A DNA stretch of 64,000 bases. Origin: Auanema rhodensis (Eukaryota; Nematoda; Chromadorea; Rhabditida; Rhabditidae). Below the pieces are notes generated by a model, which did not search any database, had not been told where the DNA came from, and saw nothing but the letters and a program-made list of their open reading frames with translations. Location: positions 1,984,001 through 2,048,000 of the forward strand of contig OZ059895.1 of NCBI GenBank assembly GCA_964057225.1, given 5' to 3'. The position numbers were made by a program, and so were the translations under genes. This document shows, in pieces, positions 41,770 through 55,600 of the stretch (positions within the stretch are counted from its first letter, which is position 1; every line of letters starts with the position of its first letter).

Positions 41770-43524
41770 GATTTTTAAGCTGCGTCGATCTGTGTTATCA
41801 GATTTGCGCTAGCTTAAAAATGCACCGAGATATCAACTGATATAAGTTCACACTTATATCCTCGATTTTCACCCTGAAGAATTAATTTTTTCGTTGAATA
41901 ACATTGTCCATCGTCTTTGCCTTGAAAAATGGAATCTAAAAACATCTACTTTTTGCTAAATTATTTTGAAATTTTTCGAAAAAATTTTTGTCAAAATGTT
42001 TTTGGAAGCAATGTTGAGTGTACATGGAAACTCAACATACACTAATGCATCATTTTTCAAACGATTATAACTAATTTTTGTATTAAGCTTTTCTCAATGT
42101 AGTATAGTGCATTCGATGCGGATTTTTAAGCTGCGTCGATCTGTGTTATCAGATTTGCGCTAGCTTAAAAATGCACCGAGATATCAACTGATATAAGTTC
42201 ACACTTATATCCTCGATTTTCAACCTGAAGAATTAATTTTTTCGTTGAATAACATTGTCCATCGTCTTTGCCTTGAAAAATGGAATCTAAAAACATCTAC
42301 TTTTTGCTAAATTATTTTGAAATTTTTCGAAAAAATTTTTGTCAAAATGTTTTTGGAAGCAATGTTGAGTGTACATGGAAACTCAACATACACTAATGCA
42401 TCATTTTTCAAACGATCATAACTAATTTTTGTATTAAGCTTTTCTCAATGTAGTATAGTGCATTCGATGCGGATTTTTAAGCTGCGTCGATCTGTGTTAT
42501 CAGATTTGCGCTAGCTTAAAAATGCACCGAGATATCAACTGATATAAGTTCACACTTATATCCTCGATTTTCACCCTGAAGAATTAATTTTTTCGTTGAA
42601 TAACATTGTCCATCGTCTTTGCCTTGAAAAATGGAATCTAAAAACATCTACTTTTTGCTAAATTATTTTGAAATTTTTCGAAAAAATTTTTGTCAAAATG
42701 TTTTTGGAAGCAATGTTGAGTGTACATGGAAACTCAACATACACTAATGCATCATTTTTTAAACGATCATAACTAATTTTTGTATTGAGCTTTTCTCAGT
42801 GTAGTATAGTGCATTCGATGCGGATTTTTAAGCTGCGTCGATCTGTGTTATCAGATTTGCGCTAGCTTAAAAATGCACCGAGATATCAACTGATATAAGT
42901 TTACACTTATATCCTCGATTTTCACCCTGAAGAATTAATTTTTTCGTTGAATAACATCGTCCATCGTCTTTGCCTTGAAAAATGAAATCTAAAAACATCT
43001 ACTTTTTGCTAAATTATTTTGAAATTTTTCGAAAAAATTTTTGTCAAAATGTTTTTGGAAGCAATGTTGAGTGTACGTGGAAACTCAACATACACTAATG
43101 CATCATTTTTCAAACGATCATAACTAATTTTTGTATTAAGCTTTTCTCAATGTAGTATAGTGCATTCGATGCGGATTTTTAAGCTGCGTCGATCTGTGTT
43201 ATCAGATTTGCGCTAGCTTAAAAATGCACCGAGATATCAACTGATATAAGTTCACACTTATATCCTCGATTTTCACCCTGAAGAATTAATTTTTTCGTTG
43301 AATAACATCGTCCATCGTCTTTGCCTTGAAAAATGAAATCTAAAAACATCTACTTTTTGCTAAATTATTTTGAAATTTTTCGAAAAAATTTTTGTCAAAA
43401 TGTTTTTGGAAGCAATGTTGAGTGTACATGGAAACTCAACATACACTAATGCATCATTTTTCAAACGATTATAACTAATTTTTGTATTAAGCTTTTCTCA
43501 ATGTAGTATAGTGCATTCGATGCG

Positions 43525-46500
43525 GATTTTTAAGCTGCGTCGATCTGTGTTATCAGATTTGCGCTAGCTTAAAAATGCACCGAGATATCAACTGATATAA
43601 GTTCACACTTATATCCTCGATTTTCACCCTGAAGAATTAATTTTTTCGTTGAATAACATCGTCCATCGTCTTTGCCTTGAAAAATGGAATCTAAAAACAT
43701 CTACTTTTCGCTAAATTATTTTGAAATTTTTCGAAAAAATTTTTGTCAAAATGTTTTTGGAAGCAATGTTGAGTGTACGTGGAAACTCAACATACACTAA
43801 TGCATCATTTTTCAAACAATCATAACTAATTTTTGTATTAAGCTTTTCTCAATGTAGTATAGTGCATTCGATGCGGATTTTTAAGCTGCGTCGATCTGTG
43901 TTATCAGATTTGCGCTAGCTTAAAAATGCACCGAGATATCAACTGATATAAGTTCACACTTATATCCTCGATTTTCACCCTGAAGAATTAATTTTTTCGT
44001 TGAATAACATCGTCCATCGTCTTTGCCTTGAAAAATGAAATCTAAAAACATCTACTTTTTGCTAAATTATTTTGAAATTTTTCGAAAAAATTTTTGTCAA
44101 AATGTTTTTGGAAGCAATGTTGAGTGTACATGGAAACTCAACATACACTAATGCATCATTTTTCAAACGATTATAACTAATTTTTGTATTAAGCTTTTCT
44201 CAATGTAGTATAGTGCATTCGATGCGGATTTTTAAGCTGCGTCGATCTGTGTTATCAGATTTGCGCTAGCTTAAAAATGCACCGAGATATCAACTGATAT
44301 AAGTTCACACTTATATCCTCGATTTTCACCCTGAAGAATTAATTTTTTCGTTGAATAACATCGTCCATCGTCTTTGCCTTGAAAAATGAAATCTAAAAAC
44401 ATCTACTTTTTGCTAAATTATTTTGAAATTTTTCGAAAAAATTTTTGTCAAAATGTTTTTGGAAGCAATGTTGAGTGTACATGGAAACTCAACATACACT
44501 AATGCATCATTTTTCAAACGATTATAACTAATTTTTGTATTAAGCTTTTCTCAATGTAGTATAGTGCATTCGATGCGGATTTTTAAGCTGCGTCGATCTG
44601 TGTTATCAGATTTGCGCTAGCTTAAAAATGCACCGAGATATCAACTGATATAAGTTCACACTTATATCCTCGATTTTCACCCTGAAGAATTAATTTTTTC
44701 GTTGAATAACATCGTCCATCGTCTTTGCCTTGAAAAATGAAATCTAAAAACATCTACTTTTTGCTAAATTATTTTGAAATTTTTCGAAAAAATTTTTGTC
44801 AAAATGTTTTTGGAAGCAATGTTGAGTGTACATGGAAACTCAACATACACTAATGCATCATTTTTCAAACGATTATAACTAATTTTTGTATTAAGCTTTT
44901 CTCAATGTAGTATAGTGCATTCGATGCGGATTTTTAAGCTGCGTCGATCTGTGTTATCAGATTTGCGCTAGCTTAAAAATGCACCGAGATATCAACTGAT
45001 ATAAGTTCACACTTATATCCTCGATTTTCACCCTGAAGAATTAATTTTTTCGTTGAATAACATCGTCCATCGTCTTTGCCTTGAAAAATGAAATCTAAAA
45101 ACATCTACTTTTTGCTAAATTATTTTGAAATTTTTCGAAAAAATTTTTGTCAAAATGTTTTTGGAAGCAATGTTGAGTGTACATGGAAACTCAACATACA
45201 CTAATGCATCATTTTTCAAACGATTATAACTAATTTTTGTATTAAGCTTTTCTCAATGTAGTATAGTGCATTCGATGCGGATTTTTAAGCTGCGTCGATC
45301 TGTGTTATCAGATTTGCGCTAGCTTAAAAATGCACCGAGATATCAACTGATATAAGTTCACACTTATATCCTCGATTTTCACCCTGAAGAATTAATTTTT
45401 TCGTTGAATAACATCGTCCATCGTCTTTGCCTTGAAAAATGGAATCTAAAAACATCTACTTTTCGCTAAATTATCTTGAAATTTTTCGAAAAAATTTTTG
45501 TCAAAATGTTTTTGGAAGCAATGTTGAGTGTACATGGAAACTCAACATACACTAATGCATCATTTTTCAAACGATTATAACTAATTTTTGTATTAAGCTT
45601 TTCTCAATGTAATATAGTGCATTCGATGCGGATTTTTAAGCTGCGTCGATCTGTGTTATCAGATTTGCGCTAGCTTAAAAATGCACCGAGATATCAACTG
45701 ATATAAGTTCACACTTATATCCTCGATTTTCACCCTGAAGAATTAATTTTTTCGTTGAATAACATCGTCCATCGTCTTTGCCTTGAAAAATGAAATCTGA
45801 AAACATCTACTTTTTGCTAAATTATTTTGAAATTTTTCGAAAAAATTTTTGTCAAAATGTTTTTGGAAGCAATGTTGAGTGTACGTGGAAACTCAACATA
45901 CACTAATGCATCATTTTTCAAACGATCATAACTAATTTTTGTATTAAGCTTTTCTCAATGTAGTATAGTGCATTCGATGCGGATTTTTAAGCTGCGTCGA
46001 TCTGTGTTATCAGATTTGCGCTAGCTTAAAAATGCACCGAGATATCAACTGATATAAGTTCACACTTATATCCTCGATTTTCACCCTGAAGAATTAATTT
46101 TTTCGTTGAATAACATCGTCCATCGTCTTTGCCTTGAAAAATGGAATCTAAAAACATCTACTTTTCGCTAAATTATTTTGAAATTTTTCGAAAAAATTTT
46201 TGTCAAAATGTTTTTGGAAGCAATGTTGAGTGTACGTGGAAACTCAACATACACTAATGCATCATTTTTCAAACAATCATAACTAATTTTTGTATTAAGC
46301 TTTTCTCAATGTAGTATAGTGCATTCGATGCGGATTTTTAAGCTGCGTCGATCTGTGTTATCAGATTTGCGCTAGCTTAAAAATGCACCGAGATATCAAC
46401 TGATATAAGTTCACACTTATATCCTCGATTTTCACCCTGAAGAATTAATTTTTTCGTTGAATAACATCGTCCATCGTCTTTGCCTTGAAAAATGAAATCT

Positions 46501-48087
46501 AAAAACATCTACTTTTTGCTAAATTATTTTGAAATTTTTCGAAAAAATTTTTGTCAAAATGTTTTTGGAAGCAATGTTGAGTGTACATGGAAACTCAACA
46601 TACACTAATGCATCATTTTTCAAACGATTATAACTAATTTTTGTATTAAGCTTTTCTCAATGTAGTATAGTGCATTCGATGCGGATTTTTAAGCTGCGTC
46701 GATCTGTGTTATCAGATTTGCGCTAGCTTAAAAATGCACCGAGATATCAACTGATATAAGTTCACACTTATATCCTCGATTTTCACCCTGAAGAATTAAT
46801 TTTTTCGTTGAATAACATCGTCCATCGTCTTTGCCTTGAAAAATGAAATCTAAAAACATCTACTTTTTGCTAAATTATTTTGAAATTTTTCGAAAAAATT
46901 TTTGTCAAAATGTTTTTGGAAGCAATGTTGAGTGTACATGGAAACTCAACATACACTAATGCATCATTTTTCAAACGATTATAACTAATTTTTGTATTAA
47001 GCTTTTCTCAATGTAGTATAGTGCATTCGATGCGGATTTTTAAGCTGCGTCGATCTGTGTTATCAGATTTGCGCTAGCTTAAAAATGCACCGAGATATCA
47101 ACTGATATAAGTTCACACTTATATCCTCGATTTTCACCCTGAAGAATTAATTTTTTCGTTGAATAACATCGTCCATCGTCTTTGCCTTGAAAAATGGAAT
47201 CTAAAAACATCTACTTTTCGCTAAATTATCTTGAAATTTTTCGAAAAAATTTTTGTCAAAATGTTTTTGGAAGCAATGTTGAGTGTACATGGAAACTCAA
47301 CATACACTAATGCATCATTTTTCAAACGATTATAACTAATTTTTGTATTAAGCTTTTCTCAATGTAATATAGTGCATTCGATGCGGATTTTTAAGCTGCG
47401 TCGATCTGTGTTATCAGATTTGCGCTAGCTTAAAAATGCACCGAGATATCAACTGATATAAGTTCACACTTATATCCTCGATTTTCACCCTGAAGAATTA
47501 ATTTTTTCGTTGAATAACATCGTCCATCGTCTTTGCCTTGAAAAATGAAATCTGAAAACATCTACTTTTTGCTAAATTATTTTGAAATTTTTCGAAAAAA
47601 TTTTTGTCAAAATGTTTTTGGAAGCAATGTTGAGTGTACGTGGAAACTCAACATACACTAATGCATCATTTTTCAAACGATCATAACTAATTTTTGTATT
47701 AAGCTTTTCTCAATGTAGTATAGTGCATTCGATGCGGATTTTTAAGCTGCGTCGATCTGTGTTATCAGATTTGCGCTAGCTTAAAAATGCACCGAGATAT
47801 CAACTGATATAAGTTCACACTTATATCCTCGATTTTCACCCTGAAGAATTAATTTTTTCGTTGAATAACATCGTCCATCGTCTTTGCCTTGAAAAATGGA
47901 ATCTAAAAACATCTACTTTTCGCTAAATTATTTTGAAATTTTTCGAAAAAATTTTTGTCAAAATGTTTTTGGAAGCAATGTTGAGTGTACATGGAAACTC
48001 AACATACACTAATGCATCATTTTTCAAACGATTATAACTAATTTTTGTATTAAGCTTTTCTCAATGTAGTATAGTGCATTCGATGCG
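43525..48087 (+). repeat. Nested 5- and 7-monomer repeats (monomers 125-137)
   Basis: Monomers 128-131 (44578-45981) match 133-136 (46333-47736) at 1755 bp. Shared rare markers are ttatcttg and gtaatatag in 130 and 135, and atctgaaaac in 131 and 136. Monomers 125 and 132 share C185, G255 and the rare aaacaatc, 2457 bp apart, and each is followed by A163/A255/T297 copies. Two overlapping exchange events of different sizes are needed to explain this. Confidence 0.8.
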
Positions 48088-49491
48088 GATTTTTAAGCTG
48101 CGTCGATCTGTGTTATCAGATTTGCGCTAGCTTAAAAATGCACCGAGATATCAACTGATATAAGTTCACACTTATATCCTCGATTTTCACCCTGAAGAAT
48201 TAATTTTTTCGTTGAATAACATTGTCCATCGTCTTTGCCTTGAAAAATGGAATCTAAAAACATCTACTTTTTGCTAAATTATTTTGAAATTTTTCGAAAA
48301 AATTTTTGTCAAAATGTTTTTGGAAGCAATGTTGAGTGTACATGGAAACTCAACATACACTAATGCATCATTTTTCAAACGATCATAACTAATTTTTGTA
48401 TTAAGCTTTTCTCAATGTAGTATAGTGCATTCGATGCGGATTTTTAAGCTGCGTCGATCTGTGTTATCAGATTTGCGCTAGCTTAAAAATGCACCGAGAT
48501 ATCAACTGATATAAGTTTACACTTATATCCTCGATTTTCACCCTGAAGAATTAATTTTTTCGTTGAATAACATCGTCCATCGTTTTTGCCTTGAAAAATG
48601 AAATCTAAAAACATCTACTTTTTGCTAAATTATTTTGAAATTTCTCGAAAAAATTTTTGTCAAAATGTTTTTGGAAGCAATGTTGAGTGTACGTGGAAAC
48701 TCAACATACACTAATGCATCATTTTTCAAACGATCATAACTAATTTTTGTATTAAGCTTTTCTCAATGTAGTATAGTGCATTCGATGCGGATTTTTAAGC
48801 TGCGTCGATCTGTGTTATCAGATTTGCGCTAGCTTAAAAATGCACCGAGATATCAACTGATATAAGTTCACACTTATATCCTCGATTTTCACCCTGAAGA
48901 ATTAATTTTTTCGTTGAATAACATTGTCCATCGTCTTTGCCTTGAAAAATGGAATCTAAAAACATCTACTTTTTGCTAAATTATTTTGAAATTTTTTGAA
49001 AAAATTTTTGTCAAAATGTTTTTGGAAGCAATGTTGAGTGTACATGGAAACTCAACATACACTAATGCATCATTTTTCAAACGATCATAACTAATTTTTG
49101 TACTAAGCTTTTCTCAGTGTAGTATAGTGCATTCGATGCGGATTTTTAAGCTGCGTCGATCTGTGTTATCAGATTTGCGCTAGCTTAACAATGCACCGAG
49201 ATATCAACTGATATAAGTTCACACTTATATCCTCGATTTTCACCCTGAAGAATTAATTTTTTCGTTGAATAACATTGTCCATCGTCTTTGCCTTGAAAAA
49301 TGGAATCTAAAAACATCTACTTTTTGCTAAATTATTTTGAAATTTTTCGAAAAAATTTTTGTCAAAATGTTTTTGGAAGCAATGTTGAGTGTACATGGAA
49401 ACTCAACATACACTAATGCATCATTTTTCAAACGATCATAACTAATTTTTGTATTAAGCTTTTCTCAATGTAGTATAGTGCATTCGATGCG

Positions 49492-49843
49492 GATTTTTAA
49501 GCTGCGTCGATCTGTGTTATCAGATTTGCGCTAGCTTAAAAATGCACCGAGATATCAACTGATATAAGTTCACACTTATATCCTCGATTTTCACCCTGAA
49601 GAATTAATTTTTTCGTTGAATAACATTGTCCATCGTCTTTGCCTTAAAATAATGGAATCTAAAAACATCTACTTTTTGCTAAATTATTTTGAAATTTTTC
49701 GAAAAAATTTTTGTCAAAATGTTTTTGGAAGCAATGTTGAGTGTACATGGAAACTCAACATACACTAATGCATCATTTTTCAAACGATCATAACTAATTT
49801 TTGTATTAAGCTTTTCTCAATGTAGTATAGTGCATTCGATGCG
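49492..49843 (+). repeat. Monomer 142, 352 bp
   Basis: Positions 155-161 read aaaataa (49646-49652) in place of a 6-base segment: G155 to A, one inserted base and an internal T. It corresponds to monomer 149 in the duplicated block. Confidence 0.93.
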
Positions 49844-51949
49844 GATTTTTAAGCTGCGTCGATCTGTGTTATCAGATTTGCGCTAGCTTAAAAATGCACC
49901 GAGATATCAACTGATATAAGTTCACACTTATATCCTCGATTTTCACCCTGAAGAATTAATTTTTTCGTTGAATAACATCGTCCATCGTCTTTGCCTTGAA
50001 AAATGGAATCTAAAAACATCTACTTTTCGCTAAATTATTTTGAAATTTTTCGAAAAAATTTTTGTCAAAATGTTTTTGGAAGCAATGTTGAGTGTACATG
50101 GAAACTCAACATACACTAATGCATCATTTTTCAAACGATTATAACTAATTTTTGTATTAAGCTTTTCTCAATGTAGTATAGTGCATTCGATGCGGATTTT
50201 TAAGCTGCGTCGATCTGTGTTATCAGATTTGCGCTAGCTTAAAAATGCACCGAGATATCAACTGATATAAGTTCACACTTATATCCTCGATTTTCACCCT
50301 GAAGAATTAATTTTTTCGTTGAATAACATTGTCCATCGTCTTTGCCTTGAAAAATGGAATCTAAAAACATCTACTTTTTGCTAAATTATTTTGAAATTTT
50401 TCGAAAAAATTTTTGTCAAAATGTTTTTGGAAGCAATGTTGAGTGTACATGGAAACTCAACATACACTAATGCATCATTTTTCAAACGATCATAACTAAT
50501 TTTTGTATTAAGCTTTTCTCAATGTAGTATAGTGCATTCGATGCGGATTTTTAAGCTGCGTCGATCTGTGTTATCAGATTTGCGCTAGCTTAAAAATGCA
50601 CCGAGATATCAACTGATATAAGTTTACACTTATATCCTCGATTTTCACCCTGAACAATTAATTTTTTCGTTGAATAACATCGTCCATCGTCTTTGCCTTG
50701 AAAAATGAAATCTAAAAACATCTACTTTTTGCTAAATTATTTTGAAATTTTTCGAAAAAATTTTTGTCAAAATGTTTTTGGAAGCAATGTTGAGTGTACG
50801 TGGAAACTCAACATACACTAATGCATCATTTTTCAAACGATCATAACTAATTTTTGTATTAAGCTTTTCTCAATGTAGTATAGTGCATTCGATGCGGATT
50901 TTTAAGCTGCGTCGATCTGTGTTATCAGATTTGCGCTAGCTTAAAAATGCACCGAGATATCAACTGATATAAGTTCACACTTATATCCTCGATTTTCACC
51001 CTGAAGAATTAATTTTTTCGTTGAATAACATTGTCCATCGTCTTTGCCTTGAAAAATGGAATCTAAAAACATCTACTTTTTGCTAAATTATTTTGAAATT
51101 TTTCGAAAAAATTTTTGTCAAAATGTTTTTGGAAGCAATGTTGAGTGTACGTGGAAACTCAACATACACTAATGCATCATTTTTCAAACGATCATAACTA
51201 ATTTTTGTATTAAGCTTTTCTCAATGTAGTATAGTGCATTCGATGCGGATTTTTAAGCTGCGTCGATCTGTGTTATCAGATTTGCGCTAGCTTAAAAATG
51301 CACCGAGATATCAACTGATATAAGTTCACACTTATATCCTCGATTTTCACCCTGAAGAATTAATTTTTTCGTTGAATAACATTGTCCATCGTCTTTGCCT
51401 TGAAAAATGGAATCTAAAAACATCTACTTTTTGCTAAATTATTTTGAAATTTTTTGAAAAAATTTTTGTCAAAATGTTTTTGGAAGCAATGTTGAGTGTA
51501 CATGGAAACTCAACATACACTAATGCATCATTTTTCAAACGATCATAACTAATTTTTGTATTAAGCTTTTCTCAGTGTAGTATAGTGCATTCGATGCGGA
51601 TTTTTAAGCTGCGTCGATCTGTGTTATCAGATTTGCGCTAGCTTAACAATGCACCGAGATATCAACTGATATAAGTTCACACTTATATCCTCGATTTTCA
51701 CCCTGAAGAATTAATTTTTTCGTTGAATAACATTGTCCATCGTCTTTGCCTTGAAAAATGGAATCTAAAAACATCTACTTTTTGCTAAATTATTTTGAAA
51801 TTTTTCGAAAAAATTTTTGTCAAAATGTTTTTGGAAGCAATGTTGAGTGTACATGGAAACTCAACATACACTAATGCATCATTTTTCAAACGATCATAAC
51901 TAATTTTTGTATTAAGCTTTTCTCAATGTAGTATAGTGCATTCGATGCG

Positions 51950-52301
51950 GATTTTTAAGCTGCGTCGATCTGTGTTATCAGATTTGCGCTAGCTTAAAAA
52001 TGCACCGAGATATCAACTGATATAAGTTCACACTTATATCCTCGATTTTCACCCTGAAGAATTAATTTTTTCGTTGAATAACATTGTCCATCGTCTTTGC
52101 CTTAAAAAAATGGAATCTAAAAACATCTACTTTTTGCTAAATTATTTTGAAATTTTTCGAAAAAATTTTTGTCAAAATGTTTTTGGAAGCAATGTTGAGT
52201 GTACATGGAAACTCAACATACACTAATGCATCATTTTTCAAACGATCATAACTAATTTTTGTATTAAGCTTTTCTCAATGTAGTATAGTGCATTCGATGC
52301 G
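51950..52301 (+). repeat. Monomer 149, 352 bp
   Basis: Seven A at 52104-52110 replace gaaaaa, the same change as in monomer 119 and close to that in monomer 142. Confidence 0.95.
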
Positions 52302-52652
52302 GATTTTTAAGCTGCGTCGATCTGTGTTATCAGATTTGCGCTAGCTTAAAAATGCACCGAGATATCAACTGATATAAGTTCACACTTATATCCTCGATTT
52401 TCACCCTGAAGAATTAATTTTTTCGTTGAATAACATTGTCCATCGTCTTTGCCTTGAAAAATGAAATCTAAAAACATCTACTTTTTGCTAAATTATTTTG
52501 AAATTTTTCGAAAAAATTTTTGTCAAAATGTTTTTGGAAGCAATGTTGAGTGTACATGGAAACTCAACATACACTAATGCATCATTTTTCAAACGATTAT
52601 AACTAATTTTTGTATTAAGCTTTTCTCAATGTAGTATAGTGCATTCGATGCG

Positions 52653-55600
52653 GATTTTTAAGCTGCGTCGATCTGTGTTATCAGATTTGCGCTAGCTTAA
52701 AAATGCACCGAGATATCAACTGATATAAGTTCACACTTATATCCTCGATTTTCACCCTGAAGAATTAATTTTTTCGTTGAATAACATTGTCCATCGTCTT
52801 TGCCTTGAAAAATGGAATCTAAAAACATCTACTTTTTGCTAAATTATTTTGAAATTTTTCGAAAAAATTTTTGTCAAAATGTTTTTGGAAGCAATGTTGA
52901 GTGTACATGGAAACTCAACATACACTAATGCATCATTTTTCAAACGATTATAACTAATTTTTGTATTAAGCTTTTCTCAATGTAGTATAGTGCATTCGAT
53001 GCGGATTTTTAAGCTGCGTCGATCTGTGTTATCAGATTTGCGCTAGCTTAAAAATGCACCGAGATATCAACTGATATAAGTTCACACTTATATCCTCGAT
53101 TTTCACCCTGAAGAATTAATTTTTTCGTTGAATAACATTGTCCATCGTCTTTGCCTTGAAAAATGGAATCTAAAAACATCTACTTTTTGCTAAATTATTT
53201 TGAAATTTTTCGAAAAAATTTTTGTCAAAATGTTTTTGGAAGCAATGTTGAGTGTACATGGAAACTCAACATACACTAATGCATCATTTTTCAAACGATT
53301 ATAACTAATTTTTGTATTAAGCTTTTCTCAATGTAGTATAGTGCATTCGATGCGGATTTTTAAGCTGCGTCGATCTGTGTTATCAGATTTGCGCTAGCTT
53401 AAAAATGCACCGAGATATCAACTGATATAAGTTCACACTTATATCCTCGATTTTCACCCTGAAGAATTAATTTTTTCGTTGAATAACATTGTCCATCGTC
53501 TTTGCCTTGAAAAATGGAATCTAAAAACATCTACTTTTTGCTAAATTATTTTGAAATTTTTCGAAAAAATTTTTGTCAAAATGTTTTTGGAAGCAATGTT
53601 GAGTGTACATGGAAACTCAACATACACTAATGCATCATTTTTCAAACGATTATAACTAATTTTTGTATTAAGCTTTTCTCAATGTAGTATAGTGCATTCG
53701 ATGCGGATTTTTAAGCTGCGTCGATCTGTGTTATCAGATTTGCGCTAGCTTAAAAATGCACCGAGATATCAACTGATATAAGTTCACACTTATATCCTCG
53801 ATTTTCACTCTGAAGAATTAATTTTTTCGTTGAATAACATTGTCCATCGTCTTTGCCTTGAAAAATGGAATCTAAAAACATCTACTTTTTGCTAAATTAT
53901 TTTGAAATTTTTCGAAAAAAATTTTGTCAAAATGTTTTTGGAAGCAATGTTGAGTGTACATGGAAACTCAACATACACTAATGCATCATTTTTCAAACGA
54001 TCATAACTAATTTTTGTATTAAGCTTTTCTCAATGTAGTATAGTGCATTCGATGCGGATTTTTAAGCTGCGTCTATCTGTGTTATCAGATTTGCGCTAGC
54101 TTAAAAATGCACCGAGATATCAACTGATATAAGTTCACACTTATATCCTCGATTTTCACCCTGAAGAATTAATTTTTTCGTTGAATAACATTGTCCATCG
54201 TCTTTGCCTTGAAAAATGGAATCTAAAAACATCTACTTTTTGCTAAATTATTTTGAAATTTTTCGAAAAAATTTTTGTCAAAATGTTTTTGGAAGCAATG
54301 TTGAGTGTACATGGAAACTCAACATACACTAATGCATCATTTTTCAAACGATCATAACTAATTTTTGTATTAAGCTTTTCTCAGTGTAGTATAGTGCATT
54401 CGATGCGGATTTTTAAGCTGCGTCGATCTGTGTTATCAGATTTGCGCTAGCTTAAAAATGCACCGAGATATCAACTGATATAAGTTTACACTTATATCCT
54501 CGATTTTCACCCTGAAGAATTAATTTTTTCGTTGAATAACATCGTCCATCGTCTTTGCCTTGAAAAATGAAATCTAAAAACATCTACTTTTTGCTAAATT
54601 ATTTTGAAATTTTTCGAAAAAATTTTTGTCAAAATGTTTTTGGAAGCAATGTTGAGTGTACGTGGAAACTCAACATACACTAATGCATCATTTTTCAAAC
54701 GATTATAACTAATTTTTGTATTAAGCTTTTCTCAATGTAGTATAGTGCATTCGATGCGGATTTTTAAGCTGCGTCGATCTGTGTTATCAGATTTGCGCTA
54801 GCTTAAAAATTCACCGAGATATCAACTGATATAAGTTCACACTTATATCCTCGATTTTCACCCTGAAGAATTAATTTTTTCGTTGAATAACATTGTCCAT
54901 CGTCTTTGCCTTGAAAAATGGAATCTAAAAACATCTACTTTTTGCTAAATTATTTTGAAATTTTTCGAAAAAATTTTTGTCAAAATGTTTTTGGAAGCAA
55001 TGTTGAGTGTACATGGAAACTCAACATACACTAATGCATCATTTTTCAAACGATTATAACTAATTTTTGTATTAAGCTTTTCTCAATGTAGTATAGTGCA
55101 TTCGATGCGGATTTTTAAGCTGCGTCGATCTGTGTTATCAGATTTGCGCTAGCTTAAAAATGCACCGAGATATCAACTGATATAAGTTCACACTTATATC
55201 CTCGATTTTCACCCTGAAGAATTAATTTTTTCGTTGAATAACATTGTCCATCGTCTTTGCCTTGAAAAATGGAATCTAAAAACATCTACTTTTTGCTAAA
55301 TTATTTTGAAATTTTTCGAAAAAATTTTTGTCAAAATGTTTTTGGAAGCAATGTTGAGTGTACATGGAAACTCAACATACACTAATGCATCATTTTTCAA
55401 ACGATTATAACTAATTTTTGTATTAAGCTTTTCTCAATGTAGTATAGTGCATTCGATGCGGATTTTTAAGCTGCGTCGATCTGTGTTATCAGATTTGCGC
55501 TAGCTTAAAAATGCACCGAGATATCAACTGATATAAGTTCACACTTATATCCTCGATTTTCACCCTGAAGAATTAATTTTTTCGTTGAATAACATTGTCC

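Larger units (their letters stand above)
47737..52301 (+). repeat. 6- to 7-monomer repeat (monomers 137-142 and 143-149)
   Basis: The order C185 copy, plain copy, T80/A163/G255 copy, tttttgaaa-with-ctcagtg copy, C49 copy, A-run insertion copy occurs twice. The second round has one extra monomer (146). Monomers 140/147, 141/148 and 142/149 correspond at 2458 bp, which is seven units plus the inserted base. Confidence 0.75.
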
